Origin: Anaerotignum sp.
GTDB lineage: Bacteria; Bacillota; Clostridia; Lachnospirales; Anaerotignaceae
Length of the DNA: 19,929 bases
Direction of reading: 5' to 3'
Assembly: GCA_020024255.1 (NCBI GenBank)
Contig: JAHHTX010000032.1
Location: 1-19,929 of the forward strand
The notes below the pieces were generated by a model. The model was not told the origin of the DNA, did not search any database, and was given only the letters and a program-made list of their open reading frames with translations. Below, piece by piece: positions 12,507 through 19,929 of the stretch. The stretch's first letter is position 1. The number at the start of each line of letters is the position of its first letter. A program made the position numbers and the translations under genes.

Positions 12507-13889
12507 TTATAAATGAAAAAGTAAATGCAATATTTTTTCGGTAAGAACATTATATGGTTGGTACCGAATAGGAAGGTCTAGCCATGTTTTTTTATCGACA
12601 ATACTTTTCTGATGGGAGAAGGTGTCAAATCCTGCCTTTCCATGATAAGCACCCATACCGCTGGCACCAACACCTCCAAACCCCATGTATGGTGTGGCAA
12701 GATGAATCAGGGTATCGTTGATACAGCCACCGCCAAATGCACAATTTTTCATCAAGTGATTTGCCCATACTTTATTTTTGGTGAATACATAAAAGGCAAG
12801 AGGGTGTGGCAGAGTATTCATCTGTTCTATCATTTCTTTATAGGTTGAAAAAGTCAACACAGGGAGCAAGGGGCCGAATATTTCTTCCTGCATAATGGCA
12901 TCATTCCAAGAAACAGATGTTAATACAGAAGGTTCTATTTGCAGGGTAGTTTCTTTGGTATGTCCGCCAAATACAATTTTTTCAGGTGAAAGCAGGGCAG
13001 ATAATCGGTCAAAATGTTTTTTATTGATAATTCTGCCGTAATTGGGGTTTTTTAGTGGATTTTCCCCGTATTGACGAAGGATTTCTCTTTTGATTTCTTT
13101 TATAAGAGCATTCCGAATAGATGTATGACAATAGATATAATCTGGTGCGACACAGGTTTGTCCACAGTTTAGAAATTTACCAAATACAATACGTTTTGCC
13201 GCTAATTTTAGATTGGCTGTCTTATCTACAATACAGGGACTTTTACCGCCTAATTCCAAAGTAACAGGAGTAAGATGAACTGCAGCTTGTTTCAAAACTT
13301 CTTTGCCAACAGACTGACTGCCTGTAAAAAAAATATAGTCAAACTTTTGTTCCAAAAGCGTTTTGTTTTCCTCCCTACCTCCTATGATAACAGAAACATA
13401 GCCGGGTGGAAAGCAAGATTGTATTAATTTTTTTAATAGGGCAGCTGTATGGGGTGCATAAGCACTTGGTTTTATGATTGCAGTATTTCCGGCAGCTAAT
13501 GCGTCTACCAAAGGACTTAGCGTAAGCAAAATGGGGTAGTTCCAAGGACTCATAATGAGTACAGTACCATATGGAGCAGGCTGTATATAACTTTTTCCGG
13601 GAAATTGTGATAATGGAGTTGGGACGGATTTTGCAGCAGCATAAAAAGGAATATGGCATATCATGTGCCTGATTTCTTCTGCGAGTATACTGATTTCGCT
13701 CATATAAGATTCGCAATGGCTTTTCCCAAGGTCTGCTTGCAAAACAGCATAAATTTCCTGTTTATGGGTTTTTATTGCATGATACAATTTTTTTAGGGCT
13801 TGGATACGGAAGGAAGGGGACAGTGTTAATCCCTTTTTGAAAAAACGTTGTTGTTTCTGTATGATGAGTTCTATTGATTCTGTTTTCAT
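12507..13889 (-). CDS. NAD(P)-dependent aldehyde dehydrogenase, class 3-like
   Basis: This 460-residue enzyme oxidises aldehydes to carboxylic acids with NAD(P)+. All core residues are present: N117 in MSPWNYP, K140 in IIKPSAYAP, FTGSQSVGKEV (188-198), the general base E212 in TLELGGKSP, the nucleophile C246 in GQTCVAPDY, and E336-F338 in QEEIFGP. Length and motif variants match the short class 3/YwdH-type enzymes, which act on fatty or aromatic aldehydes, not the ~500-residue betaine or acetaldehyde types. The C-terminus ends NVLTEKILHLLFHL, a short hydrophobic tail that in relatives can touch the membrane. A strong AAGGAGG precedes ATG 13889. The gene stands alone with no evident partner, and its substrate is unknown. 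It could clear lipid-derived aldehydes. Confidence 0.88.
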   Translation of the reverse strand: MKTESIELIIQKQQRFFKKGLTLSPSFRIQALKKLYHAIKTHKQEIYAVLQADLGKSHCESYMSEISILAEEIRHMICHIPFYAAAKSVPTPLSQFPGKSYIQPAPYGTVLIMSPWNYPILLTLSPLVDALAAGNTAIIKPSAYAPHTAALLKKLIQSCFPPGYVSVIIGGREENKTLLEQKFDYIFFTGSQSVGKEVLKQAAVHLTPVTLELGGKSPCIVDKTANLKLAAKRIVFGKFLNCGQTCVAPDYIYCHTSIRNALIKEIKREILRQYGENPLKNPNYGRIINKKHFDRLSALLSPEKIVFGGHTKETTLQIEPSVLTSVSWNDAIMQEEIFGPLLPVLTFSTYKEMIEQMNTLPHPLAFYVFTKNKVWANHLMKNCAFGGGCINDTLIHLATPYMGFGGVGASGMGAYHGKAGFDTFSHQKSIVDKKTWLDLPIRYQPYNVLTEKILHLLFHL

Positions 13890-14034
13890 TTTTCCTCCTT
13901 AAATATGAAATATGCACTGTGTGGATAGTCCAATTTTTGTGTATAATTGAGGTGAGCATAACATGAGTATGGGGAAAAGTCAATGTGGTGACATAGGGGA
14001 ATGTGTGTTATGCAATGGATTTTTGTTTTATATA

Positions 14035-14062
14035 TGGCAAAAGAAAAAACTTATGCTATAAT
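14035..14062 (+). promoter_or_regulatory. Probable ispF promoter with extended -10
   Basis: A perfect TATAAT (14057-14062) is preceded by TG one base upstream (TGC-TATAAT), an extended -10. The -35 region (TGGCAA at 14035-14040) is poor, as is usual for extended -10 promoters. The ispF start lies about 127 bases downstream. No gene was seen in that leader. Confidence 0.6.
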
Positions 14063-14188
14063 AGCAAGACAAAGTAAATTTTATGGGATAACTGCATAAA
14101 ATAGTATGAGAGAAAAACGATAGAGATAAAGTATCCTTTTTAGATACTTTGGATACAGAATTTGGCGAGAAAAAGGCAGGCGAAGAAA

Positions 14189-14671
14189 ATGATGCGGATT
14201 GGTTCAGGCTATGATGTACATAAACTGGTAGAAAACAGAGATTTGATATTGGGCGGCGTGAAAATTCCTTATGAAAAAGGTCTTTTGGGACATTCTGATG
14301 CAGATGTGCTTCTGCATGCTATTATGGATGCCCTTTTGGGTGCGGCGGCTTTGGGGGATATTGGGAGCCATTTCCCCGATACAGATAATGCTTATAAAGA
14401 TGCAGACAGCCAAAAATTATTATCAGCGGTTTTGGGGTTGATTTCTGAGAAGGGATATAGTATAATCAACATTGATGCAACGGTTATTGTACAAAAACCA
14501 AAGTTGAAGCCTTTTATTTTGGAAATGCGTGAAAATATCGGAAAAGTCCTTTCCCTAGATTTGGATTGCATAAATGTAAAGGCGACAACGGAGGAAGGAC
14601 TTGGCTTTACCGGTGCGGGAGAGGGAATTGCAGCTTCAGCAGTTTGCCTTTTGGAAAAAATAAAACAGTAA
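14189..14671 (+). CDS. ispF: 2-C-methyl-D-erythritol 2,4-cyclodiphosphate synthase
   Basis: IspF makes 2-C-methyl-D-erythritol 2,4-cyclodiphosphate, the fifth step of the MEP pathway to isoprenoid precursors, as a cytoplasmic metal-dependent trimer. The 160-residue protein is normal length. It begins MMRIGSGYDVHKL with the metal-binding DxH pair, then GHSDADVLLHAIMDALLGAA with a third metal-binding histidine, GDIGSHFPDTD, and the C-terminal signature ATTEEGLGFTGAGEGIAA. ATG 14189 is chosen because GGCAGG lies eight bases before it. ATG 14192 is nearly as good. The frame extends back to TTG 14162, which would add nine basic residues not seen in the family. The stop is followed immediately by the T-box leader. 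ispD, often next to ispF, is not in the window. Confidence 0.95.
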   Translation: MMRIGSGYDVHKLVENRDLILGGVKIPYEKGLLGHSDADVLLHAIMDALLGAAALGDIGSHFPDTDNAYKDADSQKLLSAVLGLISEKGYSIINIDATVIVQKPKLKPFILEMRENIGKVLSLDLDCINVKATTEEGLGFTGAGEGIAASAVCLLEKIKQ

Positions 14672-15024
14672 AAAGTGATGATGGAAAAGAGTAGTCCTTT
14701 TATCACCTGCCAGAGAATAACGGTCGTGGTGAAAAACGATGAGATTTAAGTTTCCATAAACTGGTTTTATCCAGCTTATGGGGATTTGATTGTCACCGTT
14801 TTAAAAAACATGGGTGGGAGCCGTTTACAGGGCGAGGAGGATGAAGTGCGTTCCTGAACTGAACAGGCGAATGTTTTTTAGTAGCTTGTTTCCGTTGACA
14901 ACGTTACAGTCTTTTGAGCGAGATGATGCAAAGAAAATATGCTGCATCATCTAAGTAAAGTGGAACCACGGAGTATGATACGCTTCGTCTTTACAATTTT
15001 GTAAGGACGGAGCTTTTCTTTTTG
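14672..15024 (+). promoter_or_regulatory. T-box riboswitch, tRNA-Cys specific, ahead of cysE-cysS
   Basis: The leader reads uncharged tRNA-Cys and controls the genes below it. The specifier helix pairs GGAA (14683-14686) with TTCC (14851-14854) and TCC (14695-14697) with GGA (14839-14841). It encloses the AGAGTAG loop opposite GAAGTGCG, giving specifier UGC (14847-14849) for cysteine. Stem III is AGATGATGCA/TGCATCATCT (14921-14930, 14943-14952). The antiterminator T-box is AAGTAAAGTGGAACCACGG (from 14953). Its UGGA can pair with the UCCA end expected for tRNA-Cys. The terminator follows at 14982-15024. The distal part of stem I is unusually long and includes an extra hairpin at 14754-14781. 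The cysteine call rests on two independent sites and on the genes controlled. Confidence 0.88.
14982..15024 (+). terminator. T-box intrinsic terminator
   Basis: GCTTCGTCTTTAC (14982-14994) pairs with GTAAGGACGGAGC (15001-15013) over 13 bp with two G-U pairs and loop AATTTT. TTTTCTTTTTG follows. It competes with the antiterminator and ends transcription when tRNA-Cys is charged. Confidence 0.85.
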
Positions 15025-15128
15025 TAAAAAGAACATACTTTTTTCCTTTTATGAAAGTGAAGAAAGTAAAAGAAACACCATGCTTTCTACTGTAATATCA
15101 TGAAAACAGTTTGGAAGGAGAAAGAAGC

Positions 15129-15713
15129 ATGAAGGCATTTTTTGCGAGAGTGAAGGAAATGGTTGGTGTTATTCAAGAAAAAGACCCTGCCATAAGAAGC
15201 AATATTGAAGTTTTGCTTTATCCTAGCTTTTGGGCGGTCATTAATCATCGTATTGCCCATTGTTTGTACAAAAAAAAGCGATTTTTCTTTGCAAGGCTGA
15301 TTTCCCAGATTTCCAGAGGATTAACTGGTATCGAGATTCATCCTGGTGCAACCATCGGAAAACGCTTCTTTATTGACCACGGAATGGGTATTGTGATTGG
15401 GGAAACGGCTGAAATTGGGGACGATGTCATGTTGTATCATGGTGTGACATTGGGTGGCACCGGCAAGGAAAAACATAAGCGTCATCCCACTGTAGGCAAT
15501 AATGTGATGATTGGAGCAGGCTCCATTGTGCTTGGACCTGTTACGATTGGCTCCAATACAAAAATTGGAGCAGGTTCTGTGGTGACACAGGATATTCCTG
15601 CCAATGTGACAGCGGTGGGCTCTCCTGTGCGTATTGTACGAAAAGACGGTATGCGAATTCCACCTACTGCTCCCGAAGAATTGACAGGACATAAAAAACG
15701 AAGAGCAATTTAA
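15129..15713 (+). CDS. cysE: Serine O-acetyltransferase
   Basis: CysE transfers acetyl from acetyl-CoA to L-serine, making O-acetylserine for cysteine synthesis. At 194 residues it is the short clostridial/EpsC-like form. An N-terminal helical part (1-65) precedes the left-handed beta-helix built of hexapeptide repeats: GIEIHPGATIGKRFFIDHGM, GETAEIGDDVMLYHGVTLGG, then TVGNNVMIGAGSIVLGPVTI. The catalytic DH pair is D83-H84, and HGVTLGGTG forms the CoA-binding turn. The C-terminus (RKDGMRIPPTAPEELTGHKK) is longer and more basic than a bare core. ATG 15129 follows GGAAGGAG. An in-frame TTG at 15111 overlaps that site and is rejected. The gene sits directly under the T-box with cysS, joining cysteine supply to its use in tRNA charging. 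No cysK is in the window. Confidence 0.93.
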   Translation: MKAFFARVKEMVGVIQEKDPAIRSNIEVLLYPSFWAVINHRIAHCLYKKKRFFFARLISQISRGLTGIEIHPGATIGKRFFIDHGMGIVIGETAEIGDDVMLYHGVTLGGTGKEKHKRHPTVGNNVMIGAGSIVLGPVTIGSNTKIGAGSVVTQDIPANVTAVGSPVRIVRKDGMRIPPTAPEELTGHKKRRAI

Positions 15714-15769
15714 AATAAGGCATATTTTTTTGACGAATACAATTTTGCCAGAAGAAAGGATGGAGAAGA

Positions 15770-17182
15770 ATGAAGGTATATAATACATTAACTAGACAAA
15801 AAGAAGAGTTTATCCCTCATGAAGAAGGAAAAGTAAAAATGTATGTCTGCGGGCCTACGGTATATGATTATATTCATATCGGGAATGCACGTCCTTACGT
15901 TGTATTTGATACCGTAAGAAGATATTTAGAATATAAAGGCTACGAAGTGACTTATGTGCAGAATTTTACAGATGTAGATGACAAAATCATCAATCGGGCA
16001 AACAAAGAACACAGTACCATGAAGGAAATTTCCGAGCGTTATATTGAAGAGGCTTTTCATGATGCAGATGGTTTGAATGTTAAACGTGCCACAGTACATC
16101 CTCGTGTGACGCAGGAAATAGATGGCATTATCAATATGGTGGAAACACTGATTGGAAAAGGCTTTGCTTATGAAAAGGACGGAACGGTTTATTTCAATAC
16201 AAAACAATTTCCGGAATACGGCAAATTGTCCAAAAAGAACCTAGATGAACTTATTGCAGGTGCAAGTGAACGTGTAACCATTGATGATGCCAAGAAAAAT
16301 TCTACAGACTTTGTACTCTGGAAACCGAAAAAAGAAGGGGAACCCAGCTGGAGCTCTCCTTGGGGTGAAGGCAGACCCGGCTGGCATATTGAATGCTCTG
16401 TGATGGCAAAACATTATTTAGGTGATGCCATTGACATTCATGCAGGTGGAGAAGATTTGATTTTCCCACACCACGAAAATGAAATTGCACAAAGTGAAGC
16501 GGCAAACGGTTGCCAGTTTGCAAAATATTGGCTGCATAATGGCTTTATCACCATAAATAATGAAAAAATGTCCAAATCTCTGGGCAACTTCTTTACCGTA
16601 AGAGATATTGCAGAACAGTTCCCTTATGAAGTCATTCGATTCTTTATTTTGAATGGGCATTACAGAAGTCCCATCAACTTCAGCAAAGATTTGATGCAGG
16701 CTTGCCAGAATGGTTTGGAACGCATCAAAAATGCAAGAAAGGAATTGGATTTCTATATCAAAAACTGTGCCGATACTAAAATGACTGAGGCAGAAGAAAA
16801 AGATTCCGCAGAACTGGAAAAATACAAAGAACAGTTTGAAACGGCAATGGATGATGATTTCAATACAGCCGATGCCATTTCTGCCATTTACGAACTGGTG
16901 CGTTTTTCCAATATTGCTGTAAAAGCAGGAGTTTCTAAAGAGTACGCAGAAAAAATTCAGGATATGTTGGCACATTTGTGCGGTGTACTGGGTATTGCGG
17001 AGATGCAAGAGGATAGTGTGCCTGACGAGGATACAGAAAAAATTGAAGCACTCATTGCAAAACGTGCAGAGGCAAAAAAAGCAAAAGATTTTGCGGCTGC
17101 TGATGCCATTCGTGATGAACTGGCAGCTATGGGAATCACCATTAAAGATACACGTCAGGGCGTACAATGGTTCAGAGGTTAA
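15770..17182 (+). CDS. cysS: Cysteinyl-tRNA synthetase
   Basis: CysS charges tRNA-Cys with cysteine in the cytoplasm. The 470-residue protein is normal length for this class I synthetase. It shows the HIGN motif (36-39, in YDYIHIGNARPYV), the zinc ligands C27, C209, H234 and probably E238 (VCGPTVYDY; GWHIECSVMAKHYLG; FPHHENE), and KMSKS (266-270). The C-terminal anticodon-binding domain includes the typical region ERIKNARKELDFYI and the end AMGITIKDTRQGVQWFRG. ATG 15770 has AAAGGATGGAG upstream. It lies 56 bases after cysE under the same T-box, whose UGC specifier agrees with this product. It overlaps the mrnC start by one base or adjoins it. Confidence 0.96.
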   Translation: MKVYNTLTRQKEEFIPHEEGKVKMYVCGPTVYDYIHIGNARPYVVFDTVRRYLEYKGYEVTYVQNFTDVDDKIINRANKEHSTMKEISERYIEEAFHDADGLNVKRATVHPRVTQEIDGIINMVETLIGKGFAYEKDGTVYFNTKQFPEYGKLSKKNLDELIAGASERVTIDDAKKNSTDFVLWKPKKEGEPSWSSPWGEGRPGWHIECSVMAKHYLGDAIDIHAGGEDLIFPHHENEIAQSEAANGCQFAKYWLHNGFITINNEKMSKSLGNFFTVRDIAEQFPYEVIRFFILNGHYRSPINFSKDLMQACQNGLERIKNARKELDFYIKNCADTKMTEAEEKDSAELEKYKEQFETAMDDDFNTADAISAIYELVRFSNIAVKAGVSKEYAEKIQDMLAHLCGVLGIAEMQEDSVPDEDTEKIEALIAKRAEAKKAKDFAAADAIRDELAAMGITIKDTRQGVQWFRG

Positions 17183-17184
17183 TG

Positions 17185-17610
17185 ATGAAAAATTTAGAAG
17201 CATTAGATTTATTATTGGGAAAAGAAGGAATTATAGAGCCAAAGGGAATTTCCCCCTTGGCTCTTGCCTATATCGGTGATGCGGTTTATGAGATGTGTGT
17301 GCGTACTATGGTTTTGGCTGAAGGCAATGCACCGGTGAATCGTCTGCACAAAAAAGCAAGAGAAGTTGTGAATGCAAAAGCACAGGCAGAGATGTATTTT
17401 CGTATTGCAGATCATCTGACCGATGAAGAAGCGGCAGTATTTCGCAGAGGACGGAATGCCAAGTCTTATACGACGCCAAAAAATGCGGATTTACAGGATT
17501 ATCGTCATGCAACAGGACTGGAGGCTGTTTTCGGCTATTTGTATCTTGCAGGGCAGATGGACAGAGCCGTTGCTTTATTCCGTATGGGCATGGAAAAACA
17601 GGGAAAATAA
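17185..17610 (+). CDS. mrnC: Mini-ribonuclease III
   Basis: MrnC is a small RNase III-like homodimer, lacking a double-strand-binding domain, that trims the ends of 23S rRNA precursor. The 141-residue protein contains the catalytic helix LALAYIGDAVYEMCVR (D32, E36), the conserved RGRNAKSYTTPKNADLQDYR and the second acidic site TGLEAVFGYLYLAG (E113). ATG 17185 is six bases after AGAGG. ATG 17182 (overlapping the cysS stop as TAATG) and ATG 17167 are in frame and possible. Tight packing implies cotranscription with cysS, as in many Bacillota. Confidence 0.92.
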   Translation: MKNLEALDLLLGKEGIIEPKGISPLALAYIGDAVYEMCVRTMVLAEGNAPVNRLHKKAREVVNAKAQAEMYFRIADHLTDEEAAVFRRGRNAKSYTTPKNADLQDYRHATGLEAVFGYLYLAGQMDRAVALFRMGMEKQGK

Positions 17611-17631
17611 GAACAGCAGGAGGTTTTTTCT

Positions 17632-18465
17632 GTGGAAAAAAGAAAGCAGGAGTGGGGCGGTAAAGGAAAAAGAAACCGTCCGAAAAAAGAAGAAGAGTTT
17701 ACGAATCAGAATCAGGAATTAAATGAAAATCAACTGGAAGGCAGAAATGCCATATTGGAGGTACTGCGGAGCGGCAGGGATATTGAAAAACTTTATGTGG
17801 CAAAAGGCAATGTGGAAGGCACAATCCGTCGCATTGTAGCAATGGCGGCAGAAAAAGGTGTTGTCATGCAGGAGGTTAGCAGGCAAAAGCTAGATGGAAT
17901 GTCCCAGACAAAAAATCATCAAGGGGTCATTGCATTGGTTTCGGCGCATGATTATGTAGAAGTAGAGGATATTCTGGCTGTAGCACGAGAAAAGGGAGAA
18001 GACCCCTTTATCCTTCTTTTGGACGGCATTACAGACCCGCATAATCTTGGGGCAATTTTGCGGACAGCCGAATGTGCCGGTGTACATGGTGTCATTATCC
18101 CCAAAAGACGGTCTGTGGGCTTAAATGCTACGGTGGGTAAAACTTCTGCAGGTGCATTGGAATATATGCCTGTGGCTAGAGTGACCAATATTGTGCAGAC
18201 CATGGAATATCTGAAAAAAGAGGGGCTTTGGATTGCCTGTGCAGATATGAAGGGACTTGACCACTTTGATACCAACATGAAGGGGCCTTTGGCACTGGTT
18301 ATCGGCAGCGAAGGAGATGGGGTCAGCCGTTTGGTTAAGGAAAATTGCGACTTTACGGCATCTATTCCGATGTATGGGAAAATCTCCTCTCTCAACGCCT
18401 CTGTAGCGGCGGCACTTTTGATGTATGAAGTGGTGCGACAGCGAAATTTCTGTAGTGGCAAATAA
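17632..18465 (+). CDS. rlmB: 23S rRNA (guanosine-2'-O-)-methyltransferase RlmB
   Basis: This SPOUT-fold enzyme of the TrmH group 3/RlmB family 2'-O-methylates a 23S rRNA guanosine (G2251 in E. coli numbering). The 277 residues comprise a basic, Gln/Asn-rich N-terminal tail (1-35, KRKQEWGGKGKRNRPKKEEE), an L30e-like substrate-binding domain (about 38-110, from LEGRNAILEVLRSGRDIEKL), and the SPOUT domain. The SPOUT domain shows motif 1 DPHNLGAILRTAECAGVHGV, motif 2 LALVIGSEGDGVSRLV and motif 3 IPMYGKISSLNASVAAALLM, which forms the SAM-binding knot. The start is GTG 17632, eight bases after AGGAGG. The TrmH-group methyltransferases are hard to tell apart, but the neighbourhood with mrnC and cysS supports RlmB. 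Confidence 0.9.
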   Translation: MEKRKQEWGGKGKRNRPKKEEEFTNQNQELNENQLEGRNAILEVLRSGRDIEKLYVAKGNVEGTIRRIVAMAAEKGVVMQEVSRQKLDGMSQTKNHQGVIALVSAHDYVEVEDILAVAREKGEDPFILLLDGITDPHNLGAILRTAECAGVHGVIIPKRRSVGLNATVGKTSAGALEYMPVARVTNIVQTMEYLKKEGLWIACADMKGLDHFDTNMKGPLALVIGSEGDGVSRLVKENCDFTASIPMYGKISSLNASVAAALLMYEVVRQRNFCSGK

Positions 18466-18478
18466 CAGACAGTAGGCA

Positions 18479-18556
18479 AAAGCAGAGATGTGACAAAGTG
18501 CATTTTAGTGTTTGGAAAACCCTTTGCTAAAGGCATTTGTTTATATTCTCTGCTTT
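18479..18556 (+). repeat. Nested inverted repeat between rlmB and yacP
   Basis: An outer perfect 10-bp pairing, AAAGCAGAGA (18479-18488) with TCTCTGCTTT (18547-18556), encloses ACAAAgTGC with GCAtTTGT and an inner CCTTT-gct-AAAGG. Together they form one long, multi-part hairpin. CAGAC and GTCTG flank the outer stem. A T-run (TTTCTTTTTTTG) comes about 14 bases later, too far for a standard terminator. It might be a processing or attenuation site. Confidence 0.45.
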
Positions 18557-18649
18557 CGTCTGATGACTGCATTTCTTTTTTTGTTTGCAAAATGGCACAA
18601 GGTGTGGTAGCCTATCAATAATAAGAAAAAAAGAAGGGGGGAGTCACAG

Positions 18650-19168
18650 ATGCAGGAAGATTTTCTGTTGGTAGACGGATATAACATTATCCACGCATGG
18701 GACGAGCTGCGTGATTTGATGGAAACGGTCAGTTTGGAAAGTGCAAGACAAAAACTGATGGATATTCTGTCTAATTATAAAGGTGTGCAGAAAGCCACGA
18801 TTATTGTCGTTTTTGATGCCTATCTGGTAAAAGGAAGTCCCGGAACGATTTCTCTCTATGATAATATTTATGTGGTATATACAAAAGAAGCGGAAACGGC
18901 AGACCACTATATTGAACGGGTGGTTACTTCTTTACCAAAGCATATCCGTGTCCGTGTGGCAACGGCAGACGGCTTGGAACAACTCATTATTTCCGGACAG
19001 GGGGCAATCCGGATGTCGGCAAGGGAGTTGCAAAGGGAGATATCTGGTGTGGAAAAACAACTGCGGGAAGATTTTATAGAAAAACGACCGGCAAAAAATA
19101 ATATGCTTATGGAACATTTGGACGAAGATGCTGTGGCATGGCTGGAAGCATTACGCAGAAAAAAATAG
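18650..19168 (+). CDS. yacP: YacP-like NYN-domain ribonuclease (Rae1-type)
   Basis: This 172-residue cytoplasmic protein has the NYN (PIN-like) nuclease fold. It starts DFLLVDGYNIIHAWDELRDL, with the first metal-binding aspartate at D9. Further acidic positions are in IIVVFDAYLVKG and EAETADHYIERVV, and the last is in RVRVATADGLEQLIISGQGA. In Bacillus subtilis the homologue YacP/Rae1 cuts mRNA in the ribosomal A site, and it is also encoded near cysS, mrnC, rlmB and sigH. ATG 18650 follows GGGGGAG by six bases. A 184-base gap with a nested hairpin separates it from rlmB, so its level may be set partly on its own. The C-terminal third is charged and helical. Confidence 0.88.
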   Translation: MQEDFLLVDGYNIIHAWDELRDLMETVSLESARQKLMDILSNYKGVQKATIIVVFDAYLVKGSPGTISLYDNIYVVYTKEAETADHYIERVVTSLPKHIRVRVATADGLEQLIISGQGAIRMSARELQREISGVEKQLREDFIEKRPAKNNMLMEHLDEDAVAWLEALRRKK

Positions 19169-19186
19169 AACGATTGAGGTTGGTAT

Positions 19187-19852
19187 ATGGTTACAGGACA
19201 GAAAGAGAAAAAGGCAATAGACGAAAAACAATATACAGATGAATGGTTGGCAGGGCAGGCACAGCAGGGCAATCGGGAAGCAGAAGAACATCTTTTGGAT
19301 AAGTACAAACCACTGGTGAAAGCCAAATCCCGTACATATTTTATTATTGGTGCAGATAACGAGGATATTATCCAAGAGGGGATGATTGGACTTTATAAAG
19401 CCATTCGGGATTATGAAAGAGAAAAAAACGCATCTTTCCGCAGTTTTGCAGAACTTTGTATCACAAGACAAATGATTACGGCCATTAAGGCGGCAAACAG
19501 ACAAAAGCACCAACCTTTAAATTCCTATGTTTCTCTCAACAAACCTGTTTTTGAAGATGAATCGGAAGAAACGTTTTTGGATTTGTTGCAGGAGGGGGAA
19601 CAGTTTAACCCGGAAGTTATGCTCATCGGACAGGAAAATAAAATGGTTTTGGAGCATCATATGGTGAAAGCGTTGAGCCGTTTTGAAGTGCGAGTATTAC
19701 TTCTTTATTTGCAGGGCAGAAGTTATTTTGAGATAGCAGACCTTTTGGACAAGCCGGAAAAATCCATTGATAATGCCTTGCAGAGAATCAAAAAGAAATT
19801 AGAAAAATTTATTTTAGAAAAAAATATTGACGAAACAGAAACTGTGTGGTAA
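19187..19852 (+). CDS. sigH: RNA polymerase sigma factor SigH
   Basis: This 221-residue sigma-70 family factor matches the SigH (Spo0H) type that directs early stationary-phase and sporulation genes. Region 2 is DKYKPLVKAKSRTYFIIGAD followed by the core-binding and -10-reading part EDIIQEGMIGLYKAIRDYER and FRSFAELCITRQMITAIKAA. The region 2-4 linker NSYVSLNKPVFEDESEETFL is typical. Region 4 has the helix-turn-helix EIADLLDKPEKSIDNALQRI. ATG 19187 has GAGG seven bases upstream. It starts 18 bases after the yacP stop, so they are probably cotranscribed. Its position at the end of the cysS-mrnC-rlmB-yacP run is the conserved Bacillota order and supports SigH over other sigma factors. Its last codons contain the -35 and the first base of the -10 box of the tRNA promoter. 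Confidence 0.93.
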   Translation: MVTGQKEKKAIDEKQYTDEWLAGQAQQGNREAEEHLLDKYKPLVKAKSRTYFIIGADNEDIIQEGMIGLYKAIRDYEREKNASFRSFAELCITRQMITAIKAANRQKHQPLNSYVSLNKPVFEDESEETFLDLLQEGEQFNPEVMLIGQENKMVLEHHMVKALSRFEVRVLLLYLQGRSYFEIADLLDKPEKSIDNALQRIKKKLEKFILEKNIDETETVW

Positions 19853-19855
19853 CAT
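19827..19855 (+). promoter_or_regulatory. Promoter for the tRNA-Thr gene, starting inside sigH
   Basis: TTGACG (19827-19832) and TAACAT (19850-19855) are exactly 17 bases apart. The tRNA begins 22 bases after the -10. This lets the tRNA be made independently of the sigH transcript. Confidence 0.6.
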
Positions 19856-19877
19856 ATATTAGTCATCAGTTCTGTTT

Positions 19878-19929
19878 GCTACTGTGGCTCAGTCGGTAGA
19901 GCGTCGCCTTGGTAAGGCGGAGGTCACGG
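19878..19929 (+). tRNA. tRNA-Thr (anticodon GGT), truncated by the window end
   Basis: The acceptor strand GCTACTG (19878-19884) is followed by TG, the D-arm GCTC-AGTCGGTA-GAGC, and the anticodon arm CGCCT-TGGTA-AGGCG with GGT at 19911-19913. The variable loop is followed by the start of the T-arm (CACGG). About 24 bases, including the rest of the T-arm and the 3' acceptor strand, lie outside the window. GGT reads ACC and ACU threonine codons. Confidence 0.9.

Noticed and set aside
16418..17203. Minus-strand open frame of 261 codons opposite cysS
   Set aside because: It is entirely antisense to an unmistakable cysS and has Phe/Cys/Ile-rich composition typical of a shadow of an AT-rich gene.
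17952..18590. Minus-strand open frame of 212 codons opposite rlmB
   Set aside because: It is antisense to rlmB, which has all three SPOUT motifs; the reverse product has no known motif.

Overview
The window looks like the chromosome of a low-GC Gram-positive anaerobe of the class Clostridia, most like a Lachnospiraceae member. The grounds are the AT-rich codon use, strong Shine-Dalgarno sites, a T-box leader, and the conserved run ispF - cysE - cysS - mrnC - rlmB - yacP - sigH. The species cannot be named from sequence alone.

Positions 1-10310 are an accessory mosaic. It opens with the broken 3' end of an unidentified gene, then a helicase-HNH nuclease gene (266-2533) translationally coupled to a 180-residue protein of unknown function (2517-3059). 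This pair is the best candidate for an undescribed defence-type module. A large-serine-recombinase remnant on the minus strand and a frameshifted small HTH gene follow; the HTH gene still has its promoter and RBS. Next is an intact BceRS-BceAB-type antimicrobial-peptide sensing and detoxification locus (3543-8305). An operator matching the BceR consensus lies between the kinase and ATPase genes. After it come a sigma-like protein of conjugative elements, strong hairpins, a DUF4357 gene without its usual GIY-YIG half, a frameshifted regulator fragment, and the 3' end of a dead IS200/IS605 element with its right-end hairpins. These remnants suggest a decayed integrative element that kept its two useful cargos.

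Positions 10468-13889 hold three minus-strand genes: a MarR regulator overlapping an MFS transporter gene, and an aldehyde dehydrogenase. A short coding-like remnant separates the two units.

Positions 14189-19929 are core genome on the plus strand. ispF (isoprenoid precursor synthesis) is followed at once by a T-box leader with a UGC specifier and a UGGA antiterminator bulge, so it should sense uncharged tRNA-Cys. It controls cysE (cysteine synthesis) and cysS (cysteinyl-tRNA synthetase). mrnC and rlmB (23S rRNA maturation and methylation), a YacP/NYN nuclease and the SigH-type sigma factor follow. A tRNA-Thr(GGT) gene, cut by the window end, starts just downstream of sigH under a promoter that begins inside sigH.
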